A program made the translations under genes and the position numbers. From positions 1,860,001 through 1,924,000 of the forward strand of contig CAVORD010000001.1 of assembly GCA_963698535.1 (NCBI GenBank): DNA of 64,000 bases, read 5' to 3'. The stretch comes from CAVORD01 sp963698535. GTDB lineage: Bacteria; Bacteroidota; Bacteroidia; Bacteroidales; VadinHA17. The notes beneath the pieces are model-generated. The model ran no database searches and was not told the origin of the DNA. It saw nothing but the letters and a program-made list of their open reading frames with translations. This document shows, one piece after another, positions 46,506-54,224 of the stretch (positions are counted from its first letter, which is position 1; each line of letters begins with the position of its first letter).

Positions 46506-47324
46506 ATGGATCAGGATCTTTCAAAAATCGTAAATGAGGCGTGGGAAAACAGAGAACTCCTAAAGGACTCAGCTGTTCGTCGTGTTATACGGGATGTAAT
46601 TGAGTTACTGGATAAGGGCACTGTAAGAGTTGCTGAACCTGACGGTGATGGGTGGAAGGTAAACCAATGGGTAAAGAAAGCCGTTATTCTCTATTTCCCT
46701 ATCCAGAAAATGGAAGTAATTGAATCCGGGGCCTTTGAATTCCATGATAAGATACCTGTAAAAAAGGATTTCGGATCTCTGGGAGTAAGAGTGGTACCAC
46801 AGGCAATTGCACGGTTTGGCTCATACCTTGCCCCCGGTGTGATCCTTATGCCTTCGTATGTAAATATTGGTGCATGGGTGGATGAGGGAACCATGGTTGA
46901 TACATGGGCAACCGTCGGATCATGCGCACAGGTGGGTAAGTATGTCCATCTAAGCGGTGGTGTTGGAATAGGAGGCGTTCTGGAACCGGTCCAGGCGGCA
47001 CCGGTGGTTATAGAGGATAACTGTTTTATCGGATCACGAAGCATTGTTGTTGAAGGGGCCAGGATCTGTTCAGAAGCCGTCCTTGGAGCAAATACCGTTA
47101 TTACCGGCTCAACAAGGATCATTGATGTCTCTTCGTCCGTTCCTGTAGAGTATAAAGGATTTGTTCCTCCCAGATCAGTTGTAATACCTGGTACCGTCGC
47201 AAAAAAATTCCCGGCAGGAGAATATGGTGTTCAATGTGCACTCATCATTGGGAAAAGAAAAGAATCAACAGATAAGAAAACATCACTTAATGACGCCCTG
47301 AGGGAGTATGATGTTCAGGCCTGA
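46506..47324 (+). CDS. dapD: 2,3,4,5-tetrahydropyridine-2,6-dicarboxylate N-succinyltransferase
   Basis: Transfers succinyl from CoA to tetrahydrodipicolinate in the succinylase branch of lysine and diaminopimelate synthesis. 272 residues, close to E. coli DapD in length and sequence: RVVPQAIARFGSYLAPGVIL, MPSYVNIGAWVDEGTMVDTW, ATVGSCAQVGKYVHLSGGVG and EDNCFIGSRSIVVEGA. The left-handed beta-helix hexapeptide pattern is plain. Intact. It is divergent from the S9 peptidase gene and ends seven bases before the convergent licD-like stop. Confidence 0.96.
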   Translation: MDQDLSKIVNEAWENRELLKDSAVRRVIRDVIELLDKGTVRVAEPDGDGWKVNQWVKKAVILYFPIQKMEVIESGAFEFHDKIPVKKDFGSLGVRVVPQAIARFGSYLAPGVILMPSYVNIGAWVDEGTMVDTWATVGSCAQVGKYVHLSGGVGIGGVLEPVQAAPVVIEDNCFIGSRSIVVEGARICSEAVLGANTVITGSTRIIDVSSSVPVEYKGFVPPRSVVIPGTVAKKFPAGEYGVQCALIIGKRKESTDKKTSLNDALREYDVQA

Positions 47325-47331
47325 AACAGTC

Positions 47332-47940
47332 TCAGCCTACTATAGTCCGCTCCGATACTGAACAATCCCACTCTTTTACCGGTTCGTTCCAGTTGCCATA
47401 TTTAGCACGAAGATATGCCTTATGGTCGGCAGGAACACTATACAGCCTTCCACGATATTCAACCAGGTCGAATCCCAAATAGTGTTTTTCGGGAACACGC
47501 ATTAGCTTGCCCTTTGCCATCCAATATGCGTATCCTCCATGATAATATTTTATAAATATGTCGGCTGTGAGTAGCGACCCTTTAAGAAATGGCAGAATTT
47601 TGGAGGCAAGAGAGTAAAAAAGTGGCTTTATCCTAATAACTCTCATTTCTACAGGAGAAGCAGGTTCTGGCTTTGTACTATAGTTCAGTACCCTGGTTCG
47701 ATATCCGTATGAACGGAGTGCCTTGAGTACACCGGGTATCTTGTCGGCGTCGTCAGACATGATCGAAAGATCAATATCATGGTCCCATTCAAGAAACTCC
47801 CGGTCGCGAACAAATCCCAGCAGAGTTCCTCCTTCAAGGTGATATCTGATCTTATTCTCATCAAGCAAACCAACAATGATCGTTAGTAAGCTTCTGGCTT
47901 TTTCAAGCTTTCTGTCGCTGGTAAATTGCTTTGCTGCCAT
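47332..47940 (-). CDS. LicD family phosphotransferase-like protein
   Basis: Nucleotidyltransferase-fold protein of about 202 residues. The core YHLEGGTLLGFVRDREFLEWDHDIDLSI shows the GG...R and DxD elements of LicD/fukutin-type enzymes, which transfer phosphocholine or phospho-polyols to glycans. Start set at ATG 47940; a TTG at 47949 is also in frame. Divergent from a LicC-like cytidylyltransferase gene and a CDP-glycerol-transferase-like gene. The acceptor is presumably a surface glycan or lipid; the transferred group is not evident. Confidence 0.8.
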   Translation of the reverse strand: MAAKQFTSDRKLEKARSLLTIIVGLLDENKIRYHLEGGTLLGFVRDREFLEWDHDIDLSIMSDDADKIPGVLKALRSYGYRTRVLNYSTKPEPASPVEMRVIRIKPLFYSLASKILPFLKGSLLTADIFIKYYHGGYAYWMAKGKLMRVPEKHYLGFDLVEYRGRLYSVPADHKAYLRAKYGNWNEPVKEWDCSVSERTIVG

Positions 47941-48071
47941 AATATTCAATTGTGCGAAAATATCACCTTTTTACTTAAAAATATAAGGAAGGTTGAATTT
48001 ATCATCTCAAACCTGTCTAATGAAGCACCCAAACTTTCATCATCCTGCAACCTGAAAGTTGATCGAATCAC

Positions 48072-48079
48072 TATCTTTG
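48072..48079 (+). promoter_or_regulatory. -7 box TATCTTTG
   Basis: Exact -7 consensus 37 bases before the GTG start of the cytidylyltransferase-like gene, in the divergent space after licD. No TTG at the -33 distance. Confidence 0.4.
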
Positions 48080-48116
48080 CAACTCATACAGATGTTTCAT
48101 TAAATATTTTTTACCG

Positions 48117-48806
48117 GTGAAAATAGTAATTCTTGCAGCAGGCATTGGTTCCAGACTAGGAAACCCGTTTCCCAAACCTCTTACACCACTTAAAAACGGC
48201 AAGTCTATTATGGCCCGCCAGATATCCAATATCTCCGGGTTTTTTAACCCCTCCGATATTGCTGTCGTTGTAGGCTTTAAAAAGGACCTTATTATGGAGT
48301 CCTTCCCGGATCTTCTCTATATTTATAACCCGCAATTCGACCAGACCAATACATCAAAAAGCCTCTTGCGAGCATTGAAAAAATTCAAAAATGAACCTGT
48401 ATTATGGCTTAACGGTGATGTCGTATTCGACAGTGAGATCCTTGGCAAACTGACTCCCCTTGTTGATAAAAACCAGTCGTTTGTTGCCGTAAACAACAGC
48501 GAAGTGGCCGAGGAAGAGGTTAAGTATTCTATCGATAAAAATGGTTTCATTAAAGATATCAGCAAGAAGGTGAAACCTGCCCTGGGAGAAGCTGTTGGTA
48601 TCAATTTTATATCCTCATCAGACATAGAGCTGTTTATCAGGCATCTTGAGAAATGCGGAGACAATGACTATTTCGAGAGAGGACTTGAGACAGCTATAGC
48701 GGAAGACGGGCTAAGGATCCTCCCTGTTGACATTTCCGAAATGAGGTGTATTGAGGTTGACTTTGAAGAAGATCTGAATAATGCCAATAATTTATTTAGC
48801 GAATAG
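48117..48806 (+). CDS. LicC-like NTP transferase (sugar- or choline-phosphate nucleotidyltransferase)
   Basis: 229 residues, starting with GTG. The nucleotide-binding loop is VILAAGIGSRLGNPFPKPLTP; metal-binding aspartate in LWLNGDVVFD; EVDFEEDLNNAN near the C-terminus is typical of the phosphocholine cytidylyltransferase (LicC) group. It would activate an alcohol phosphate as an NDP derivative. Eight bases upstream of the CDP-glycerol-transferase-like gene, so it probably supplies that enzyme or LicD with donor. Substrate unresolved. Confidence 0.83.
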   Translation: MKIVILAAGIGSRLGNPFPKPLTPLKNGKSIMARQISNISGFFNPSDIAVVVGFKKDLIMESFPDLLYIYNPQFDQTNTSKSLLRALKKFKNEPVLWLNGDVVFDSEILGKLTPLVDKNQSFVAVNNSEVAEEEVKYSIDKNGFIKDISKKVKPALGEAVGINFISSSDIELFIRHLEKCGDNDYFERGLETAIAEDGLRILPVDISEMRCIEVDFEEDLNNANNLFSE

Positions 48807-48814
48807 GTCATTAA

Positions 48815-49861
48815 ATGAAGTATCTCCTCTTTGTACAGCATCCTTATGCGCTGGGAATATTAAAACCCATCGCTATTGAGCTTGAGAAGTTGAAAGAGGA
48901 GTATATGTGGTTCATTCCCGAAGGCTTAGCCTCAGGTTTTGGAAATAACCACCCTGGTTCATTCTCCTCAGACCTGGAAATTATATACAGATGGTCGCCT
49001 TCAATAATATTTTGTCCGGGCAATGAAGTCCCCTACTGGATGCCCGGACTTAAGGTTCAGATATTTCACGGACTGGCAGGGGAGAAGAAAGGTCACTTCA
49101 GAATAAGGCACTATTTCGACCTCTATCTCACACCCGGACCATGGTTCACTTCCCGGTTCAACGATCTTGCCCTGAAACATGGCAACTTTGCGGTTAAAGA
49201 GACCGGATGGAGCAAACTCGACGTCCTCTTCAGTGATTTAAAAGATGATGCCGGCATAAGATCATTAAAGGATAAAGGAGATGGATACAGCGGTATAATA
49301 CTCTATGCTCCTACCTTCTCCCCTTCCCTCACTTCTGCTCCTGCTCTCAGGGAGGAGATTTTCAATGTGGCTTCCCGACTAAACTTATTCCTTATCATTA
49401 AGTTCCACGATCTTACCGATAAGAGTATCGTCAGTGAATACAAAGAAAAGATAGAAAGGCGTAGTAATTGTGTGCTTTATGAAGGTAAGAATATTTTACC
49501 TGCCATGCATGCATCCGATATTATGGTTAGTGATACCTCTTCTGTTATTTACGAATTTATGCTTCTTGACAAACCGGTAGTTACCCTAAACACGCGTAGT
49601 GGGAATCCTCTTTGGTATGATCTTAATGATCCTGCTGAACTTCCTGGTGCAGTTGAGAAGAGTATTACAGATGATCCCTTCAAGCCGGGTCGGAAATGGT
49701 ACCTTGATAATTACCACCCTTACACCGATGGCAAGTCGTCGGAGCGAATAATAAAAGCAGCGAGGGAACATGCCGAAAAGTCCGGTGTCCCCCCTGAAAG
49801 AGATCTAAGCTGGTTCAGACGCATTAAGATAAACAGGATGTTTGGCCGAAAACCAGATTAA
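48815..49861 (+). CDS. CDP-glycerol glycerophosphotransferase family protein
   Basis: 348 residues of GT-B type related to TagB/TagF. Seen are QIFHGLAGEKKGHF, YDLYLTPGPWF-like FDLYLTPGPWF, ILYAPTFSPS, FLIIKFHDLTD, and the C-terminal MVSDTSSVIYEFMLLDKPVVTL, the most typical motif of the family. It would transfer glycerol phosphate or a similar alditol phosphate to a glycan or lipid acceptor on the cytoplasmic side. Forms a pair with the upstream cytidylyltransferase. Gram-negative bacteria have no teichoic acid, so an LPS or capsule modification is the likely use. Confidence 0.83.
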   Translation: MKYLLFVQHPYALGILKPIAIELEKLKEEYMWFIPEGLASGFGNNHPGSFSSDLEIIYRWSPSIIFCPGNEVPYWMPGLKVQIFHGLAGEKKGHFRIRHYFDLYLTPGPWFTSRFNDLALKHGNFAVKETGWSKLDVLFSDLKDDAGIRSLKDKGDGYSGIILYAPTFSPSLTSAPALREEIFNVASRLNLFLIIKFHDLTDKSIVSEYKEKIERRSNCVLYEGKNILPAMHASDIMVSDTSSVIYEFMLLDKPVVTLNTRSGNPLWYDLNDPAELPGAVEKSITDDPFKPGRKWYLDNYHPYTDGKSSERIIKAAREHAEKSGVPPERDLSWFRRIKINRMFGRKPD

Positions 49862-49880
49862 AATATCGTATAGGATCCTT

Positions 49881-50576
49881 TTATTTCGATCTGACCCTTC
49901 CCGAGCCGCTTACAGTGGCATCGATACGTGGTTCGCCATCGTAAATTATGCTCCCGCTACCGGATACCCTGGCTGTTAGTTTTTCAGAAACATTACATCT
50001 GCTGCTTCCGCTGCCCGAAATAACAAAGGCCGATGTCATTGTCTGCACATTTTCAGCATAGTAACCACCCGAACCGCTTATTTTTACTTCAGCGCTGGCA
50101 ACGCTTCCCGGTCCCTCAACTTTTATATTTCCTGAGCCTGAAATTATACTCTCCATACTCTCATATTTTACCTGAGCAAGGATTATATTTCCACTCCCGC
50201 TTATCACCAGAGATAGATCACTCCCTTTCATATCCGATTTTGAATATATGTTCCCCGATCCGGAAACAGCGAGTCCCTTAACCTCCGGCATAGTAATTTT
50301 AACTACCAGTTTTCCTGTCATCCGTCTGTTCCATGAGGTGCTGGAGATCATAAGTTTTTCTCCCTTTACTACTGTAGTAATCTCTTTGATAAGATCTTTG
50401 TTCCCTTCGAGGACTACGCTGTATTTGTCTCCAATGGTAACATATACATCCCCCGAAACGCCGAAAGCAACATAATTGAAACCACTGACATCTCTCTTTT
50501 CGCTAAAACTGTCTTGCGCAATGGCAAAGCCGCTTAGCATGAATAGTGCCAGCGTAAATGATAATACTCTTTTCAT
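49881..50576 (-). CDS. DUF2807 (head GIN domain) secreted protein
   Basis: 231 residues with signal peptide (LALFMLSGFAIAQ). The mature part is an array of short beta repeats centred on SGSGNI or VSGSG, at least seven times, forming a right-handed beta structure. This matches DUF2807, called putative auto-transporter adhesin head GIN domain. Periplasmic or surface location expected; binding partner unknown. The repeats are protein-level: the DNA copies vary. Confidence 0.87.
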   Translation of the reverse strand: MKRVLSFTLALFMLSGFAIAQDSFSEKRDVSGFNYVAFGVSGDVYVTIGDKYSVVLEGNKDLIKEITTVVKGEKLMISSTSWNRRMTGKLVVKITMPEVKGLAVSGSGNIYSKSDMKGSDLSLVISGSGNIILAQVKYESMESIISGSGNIKVEGPGSVASAEVKISGSGGYYAENVQTMTSAFVISGSGSSRCNVSEKLTARVSGSGSIIYDGEPRIDATVSGSGRVRSK

Positions 50577-50640
50577 GATTTGGTTTAAATTGATACAGGT
50601 TAAAGACGAGGCTTTATATTCACCGCTGCATCAATTCCGG

Positions 50641-51159
50641 TCAGTTATTGATGTCGACCAGCCCCTCCGGGATCCTTAAAACTATCTCTCTCTTCTCCTC
50701 ATCGAAATTAACAACCAGATCCTCATGAAAGGGAATAAGTATTTCCCTGCCATTAAATTCTGCCTGAAGTATGAGCTGAAACCCGGTATCGATGAATCCG
50801 GTTATTACCGACTTGACCATGCCGTCATCTGACAAGAGCATAAACCCCTTAAGAATTTCGGGTGAGAGATGTTTCTCCTTCGATCTGTCTGATGTTACCT
50901 GGCAGAGGATTTTACAACCTACAAACTCCGTCATCGATCCGGTTGAATCGTAGCCATCGAATTTAATGATGAGTGTTGCTCCTGCACCATCGACCCATTC
51001 CGGAAAAAAAGGAACCGGCTTCCCCTCAACTTCAAGGAATACCGGTTCATCTTCTATAATCTTATCTGCCAACCAACTCTCTGCCTTTACAACTACTGCT
51101 CCCTCAAACCCATGGGTTTTAAGGATAGTACCTCCGGAAATCAGGTTTTCAGATTTCAT
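50641..51159 (-). CDS. rimM: 16S rRNA processing protein RimM
   Basis: Assembly factor for the 30S head that binds S19 and uses S16-adjacent RNA. 172 residues: an N-terminal beta-barrel (GTILKTHGFEGAVVVKAE) and a C-terminal PRC-barrel (ILIPFHEDLVVNFDEEKREIVL, then PEGLVDI). Directly after rpsP with 20 bases between, the usual rpsP-rimM order. Confidence 0.92.
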   Translation of the reverse strand: MKSENLISGGTILKTHGFEGAVVVKAESWLADKIIEDEPVFLEVEGKPVPFFPEWVDGAGATLIIKFDGYDSTGSMTEFVGCKILCQVTSDRSKEKHLSPEILKGFMLLSDDGMVKSVITGFIDTGFQLILQAEFNGREILIPFHEDLVVNFDEEKREIVLRIPEGLVDINN

Positions 51160-51179
51160 TTCAACTTTTGAAGAGAGAG

Positions 51180-51854
51180 CTACTCTTTGGGAGCCTCTTC
51201 AGTTGTCTCTTCCGCGGTTGTTTCTTCAGCAGGTGTCTCAGCAACAGGCTCTTCAGCTACTACTTCTGTAACTGCCTCTTCAGCAACTGCCTCAACTACT
51301 GATTCTTCAGCAACCTCTGCTGCCACTTCTTCTGCCTCATCTTCGGTATCAGGAGTAATTGCTTCAACTGCTGCTGCTGCTTCAGCTGCAACAAGTGCTG
51401 ATCTTTTCCTGGCGATCTCGGCAATACGTTTTTCGTTTATTGACTTTTCAGCCTCAATGCGCTTCTTCTTGTCATCTTCGCTCTCCTTCTCAAGACCTGA
51501 TTTTTTGGATTCGATCTTGTTCTCTTTCTCCTTCATCCAGTCGTTGAAACGTTTTTCAGCTTCTTCTTCATTGAAAGCGCCTTTTTTAACACCATCGAGG
51601 AGGTGTTTCTTCATCATAACGCCTTTGTATGAAAGGATCGCCCTGCAAGTATCTGTAGGTTGCGCCCCTTTCATCAGCCAATCCAACGCCTTATCGAAAT
51701 TGAGGTCGATAGTAGCCGGATTGGTAAGAGGGTTGTAAACACCGATCTTCTCGATGTACCTGCCATCGCGTGGCGCCCTGCTGTCTGCTACCACCACGTG
51801 GTAGATGACTTTCTTCTTACGGCCTTTTCTGGCCAGTCTGATTTTAGTTGCCAT
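51180..51854 (-). CDS. rpsP: Ribosomal protein S16 with long acidic C-terminal extension
   Basis: Component of the 30S subunit. The first 80 residues are the S16 domain (MATKIRLARKGRKKKVIYHV, DGRYIEKIGVYNP, GAQPTDTCRAIL). It continues with a charged helical stretch (about 90-140) and then a tail of about 80 residues made almost only of Ala, Glu, Val and Thr (EEVAAEVAEESVVEAVAEE). 224 residues against roughly 80-90 in E. coli. Extensions occur in other Bacteroidetes S16 proteins. Strong promoter upstream; forms an operon with rimM. Confidence 0.94.
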   Translation of the reverse strand: MATKIRLARKGRKKKVIYHVVVADSRAPRDGRYIEKIGVYNPLTNPATIDLNFDKALDWLMKGAQPTDTCRAILSYKGVMMKKHLLDGVKKGAFNEEEAEKRFNDWMKEKENKIESKKSGLEKESEDDKKKRIEAEKSINEKRIAEIARKRSALVAAEAAAAVEAITPDTEDEAEEVAAEVAEESVVEAVAEEAVTEVVAEEPVAETPAEETTAEETTEEAPKE

Positions 51855-51897
51855 TTAGTTGTAAATCTTTAACTATTAGTTTATAAAAATGTGGCTG

Positions 51898-51928
51898 CAA
51901 AGATATATTATTATTGTTTAAGAGACAA
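51898..51928 (-). promoter_or_regulatory. Promoter of rpsP-rimM
   Basis: Minus-strand TATCTTTG (51898-51905) with a TTG (51926-51928) 20 bases upstream, a full match to the Bacteroidetes pattern. The start codon lies 43 bases downstream. Confidence 0.65.
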
Positions 51929-51965
51929 GAAGAAAACTTAAAATGGAATTTAATTAGAGTGAAGC

Positions 51966-52568
51966 CTAAAGGGTTAACCCAATGTAAACTGCGAAGCACC
52001 TGTTTTTTAAAGTCTCTCTTGTGCTGGATGAGATATTATTCAGTCCATTGCTATAATTAATGCCAAACTTTATAACATCCACTTCAAATGCGAACCCCAG
52101 ATTAAATCCATAATCTAAAAGTTTAAGTTCTCCTTCATCATTTCCAAAATTGATTTTTGTAGTACTATCGTCTGATTTTGATTTCGCCGAAACTCCTATC
52201 CCGAAGTAAGGTCCGGCCTCAAAGGTCATCCAGAAGTCCTCCAGATCAAATTTATACCGGAGATTCGCAGGAAGACTCAGATAGTTGACTCTCAAAGTGA
52301 AGTCACTCAGATTTACAGTATCTGCCTTTATAAGGAATCCTTTATTGATGAAGTCTGACCCTATGCTAAGATAAAAATTTTCAGCCAGTTCAAATTCGCT
52401 ATCGAGCCCGATCAGAAACCCGGCTTTCTTATTTGGTTCAATGCTTACAGTATCAATAAAAAACTGCACATTGGATACTGATAATCCGCTGTGAAGCGTA
52501 AATTTCTGTCCATACATCGAAGTGAATGATGCAATCATAAATGCATATACCAAGAATAATTTTTTCAT
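51966..52568 (-). CDS. Outer membrane beta-barrel protein
   Basis: 200 residues with a signal peptide (LFLVYAFMIASFTSMYG). The mature part alternates hydrophobic and polar residues in about eight strands and ends in an aromatic/hydrophobic strand (CFAVYIGLTL), as in PorT-like small barrels of Bacteroidetes. FEAGPYFGIGVSAKS and YGFNLGFAFEVDVIKFGINY are typical barrel strands. Function unknown. Separated from susD by a bidirectional terminator. Confidence 0.8.
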   Translation of the reverse strand: MKKLFLVYAFMIASFTSMYGQKFTLHSGLSVSNVQFFIDTVSIEPNKKAGFLIGLDSEFELAENFYLSIGSDFINKGFLIKADTVNLSDFTLRVNYLSLPANLRYKFDLEDFWMTFEAGPYFGIGVSAKSKSDDSTTKINFGNDEGELKLLDYGFNLGFAFEVDVIKFGINYSNGLNNISSSTRETLKNRCFAVYIGLTL

Positions 52569-52656
52569 ATAAACAAAAAGGATATTCTGATTAAATAGTA
52601 TATAAAACTAACTTGAAAAAGCTTAAAAGCATAATTATATCTTCAAAAACAAATAA

Positions 52657-52693
52657 AATAAAAGGAGGCTGATTCCCTCAGCCTCCTTTTATT
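52657..52693. terminator. Strong terminator downstream of susD, usable in both directions
   Basis: Nine-base perfect stem GGAGGCTGA / TCAGCCTCC with loop TTCCC, flanked by AATAAAA on the left and TTTTATT on the right, so the A/T flanks also pair. On the minus strand it ends the susC-susD transcript 17 bases after the stop. Confidence 0.9.
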
Positions 52694-52709
52694 GAATCAA
52701 ATAGAAATA

Positions 52710-54191
52710 CTAGTAACCTGTGTTTTGCACCAAATTAGGATTAACATCTATTTCCCTTTGAGGTATAGGATAGACCATTCTCGGGTCATCCCATGGAATG
52801 GATTCACCTGCATAAGATGATCCTGATGGAGCCACAACACTTCCACCCCATCTTTTTAGATCGTGCAGTGCATGGCCTTCGAAGCATAGTTCCTTATATC
52901 GGTCCATTTTAATAAGGTCGATAGTAATATCTCCGGCTCCCGCAATAAGTGAAGCCTTAGCTCTGGCCCTGATCAGGTTCAAGTCGTTAAGCGGAGTATC
53001 TCCTATTGGTGCACCAACGTTCATGAAGTTAGCTTCCGCCCTTGTAAGGTACATCTCGGCCAGTCTGATTACGTTAATATAGGCATCATATCGTCCCCAC
53101 TTAGTGGTCCTTCTGCGGCCCGCCCTGGTACCGTAACCCCAATAGTACATCTTTGAGATTTCATTTATGACCTTGGCTTCCGGGTTATCCTCAAGGCCTC
53201 CCCTCAGATCACCAGCCTCAAAAAGTGCGATCTGAGCAGACTGAATCCTGACATCGCCCCGGCCATAACCTGGCATACTTGCAAAAAAGGTACCTATACC
53301 ATTATTTGAAGATCCTGCATTGCTATACAAATTCTGGCGTATCATGAAGACATCCTCAGAAGTATACCCAGGGTTGTTAAAGCAGGCTCTCGGTGTTACA
53401 TTAAGAGCCTCGGGTCCAAATTCATTAATTACTATTGTTGCTTCGGTAGCAGTGTTTACCCAGTCCTTCATAGAGAAATATACTCTTGCAAGGAAAGCAC
53501 TTGCATTTGTAGAGGTTGCAAGGCCTCTGCTCGAGCCAGCTTTACCGGGAGAAAGCAAAGCCTTAGCATCCCCCAGATCATTCAGAATTTGAGTATACAC
53601 AGCTCCAACGTTAGCTCTTGATGGTTCCGTAACATCATCAAAAACCATAACTGGAGTCAAAACAATAGGGACACCAAGATGGGTGTTACCAGGTGTATAT
53701 CCATATGGTTGAGCAAAGAACCTGACCAGTTCAAAGTAGAGGATTCCGCGAATAAACTTAGCTTCGCCCTCCACCCTGTCTCTTTCCGAAGCTGAACTAA
53801 TAATTGAGAGGTTTGCAAGTACATTATTGCAAACATTTATTGCCTCGTAAGCATCGTTCCACTTTGCAGCAATTGTTCCTTCATTTGGATTAAGCATCTT
53901 CCTGTACATGTTTCTCCAACCCACAAATGTTCCATCCCAAACAAGGTAAGTAGAACTATTGGCTGCGAGAAGATCGGATTGAAATATGCTTGTCCCTGCA
54001 TACAAATTAGCCCCTCCAAGGTTATTATATGCTCCGTCCAGCGCGAGTTTAACGCCTTCTTCAGTAGTATAAACCTGATCGTAATCGATACCTAACTCAG
54101 GATCAAGGTCAAGATATTTTTCGCAGGCTGTAAGCAAGGTTATTATCCCAACAGCCCCAAGTAATATGAAATATTTTATTGTTCTCATCAT
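52710..54191 (-). CDS. SusD-like nutrient-binding outer membrane lipoprotein
   Basis: Surface lipoprotein that forms the lid of a SusC transporter. 493 residues. Lipobox LLTAC (near C23), then EKYLDLDPELGIDYDQVYTTEEGV as in most SusD proteins, TPR-like helices around WNDAYEAINVCNNVLANL and AKFIRGILYFELVRFFAQPYG, and the C-terminal PIPQREIDVNPNLVQN. 33 bases after susC, in one operon. Ligand cannot be read from sequence, and no degradative enzyme is adjacent. Confidence 0.94.
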   Translation of the reverse strand: MMRTIKYFILLGAVGIITLLTACEKYLDLDPELGIDYDQVYTTEEGVKLALDGAYNNLGGANLYAGTSIFQSDLLAANSSTYLVWDGTFVGWRNMYRKMLNPNEGTIAAKWNDAYEAINVCNNVLANLSIISSASERDRVEGEAKFIRGILYFELVRFFAQPYGYTPGNTHLGVPIVLTPVMVFDDVTEPSRANVGAVYTQILNDLGDAKALLSPGKAGSSRGLATSTNASAFLARVYFSMKDWVNTATEATIVINEFGPEALNVTPRACFNNPGYTSEDVFMIRQNLYSNAGSSNNGIGTFFASMPGYGRGDVRIQSAQIALFEAGDLRGGLEDNPEAKVINEISKMYYWGYGTRAGRRRTTKWGRYDAYINVIRLAEMYLTRAEANFMNVGAPIGDTPLNDLNLIRARAKASLIAGAGDITIDLIKMDRYKELCFEGHALHDLKRWGGSVVAPSGSSYAGESIPWDDPRMVYPIPQREIDVNPNLVQNTGY

Positions 54192-54224
54192 CTTTAGAGT
54201 TTTTTAATTAATAGTTCCTCTAGA

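Noticed and set aside
49900..50330. Possible DNA tandem repeat or CRISPR-like array
   Set aside because: The repetition is the protein motif SGSG in the DUF2807 gene; DNA copies differ and spacing is irregular.
51187..51738. 183-codon Ser/Ala/Thr-rich + strand frame
   Set aside because: It mirrors the Ala/Glu repeats of the S16 tail on the other strand; the low-complexity composition explains the open frame.
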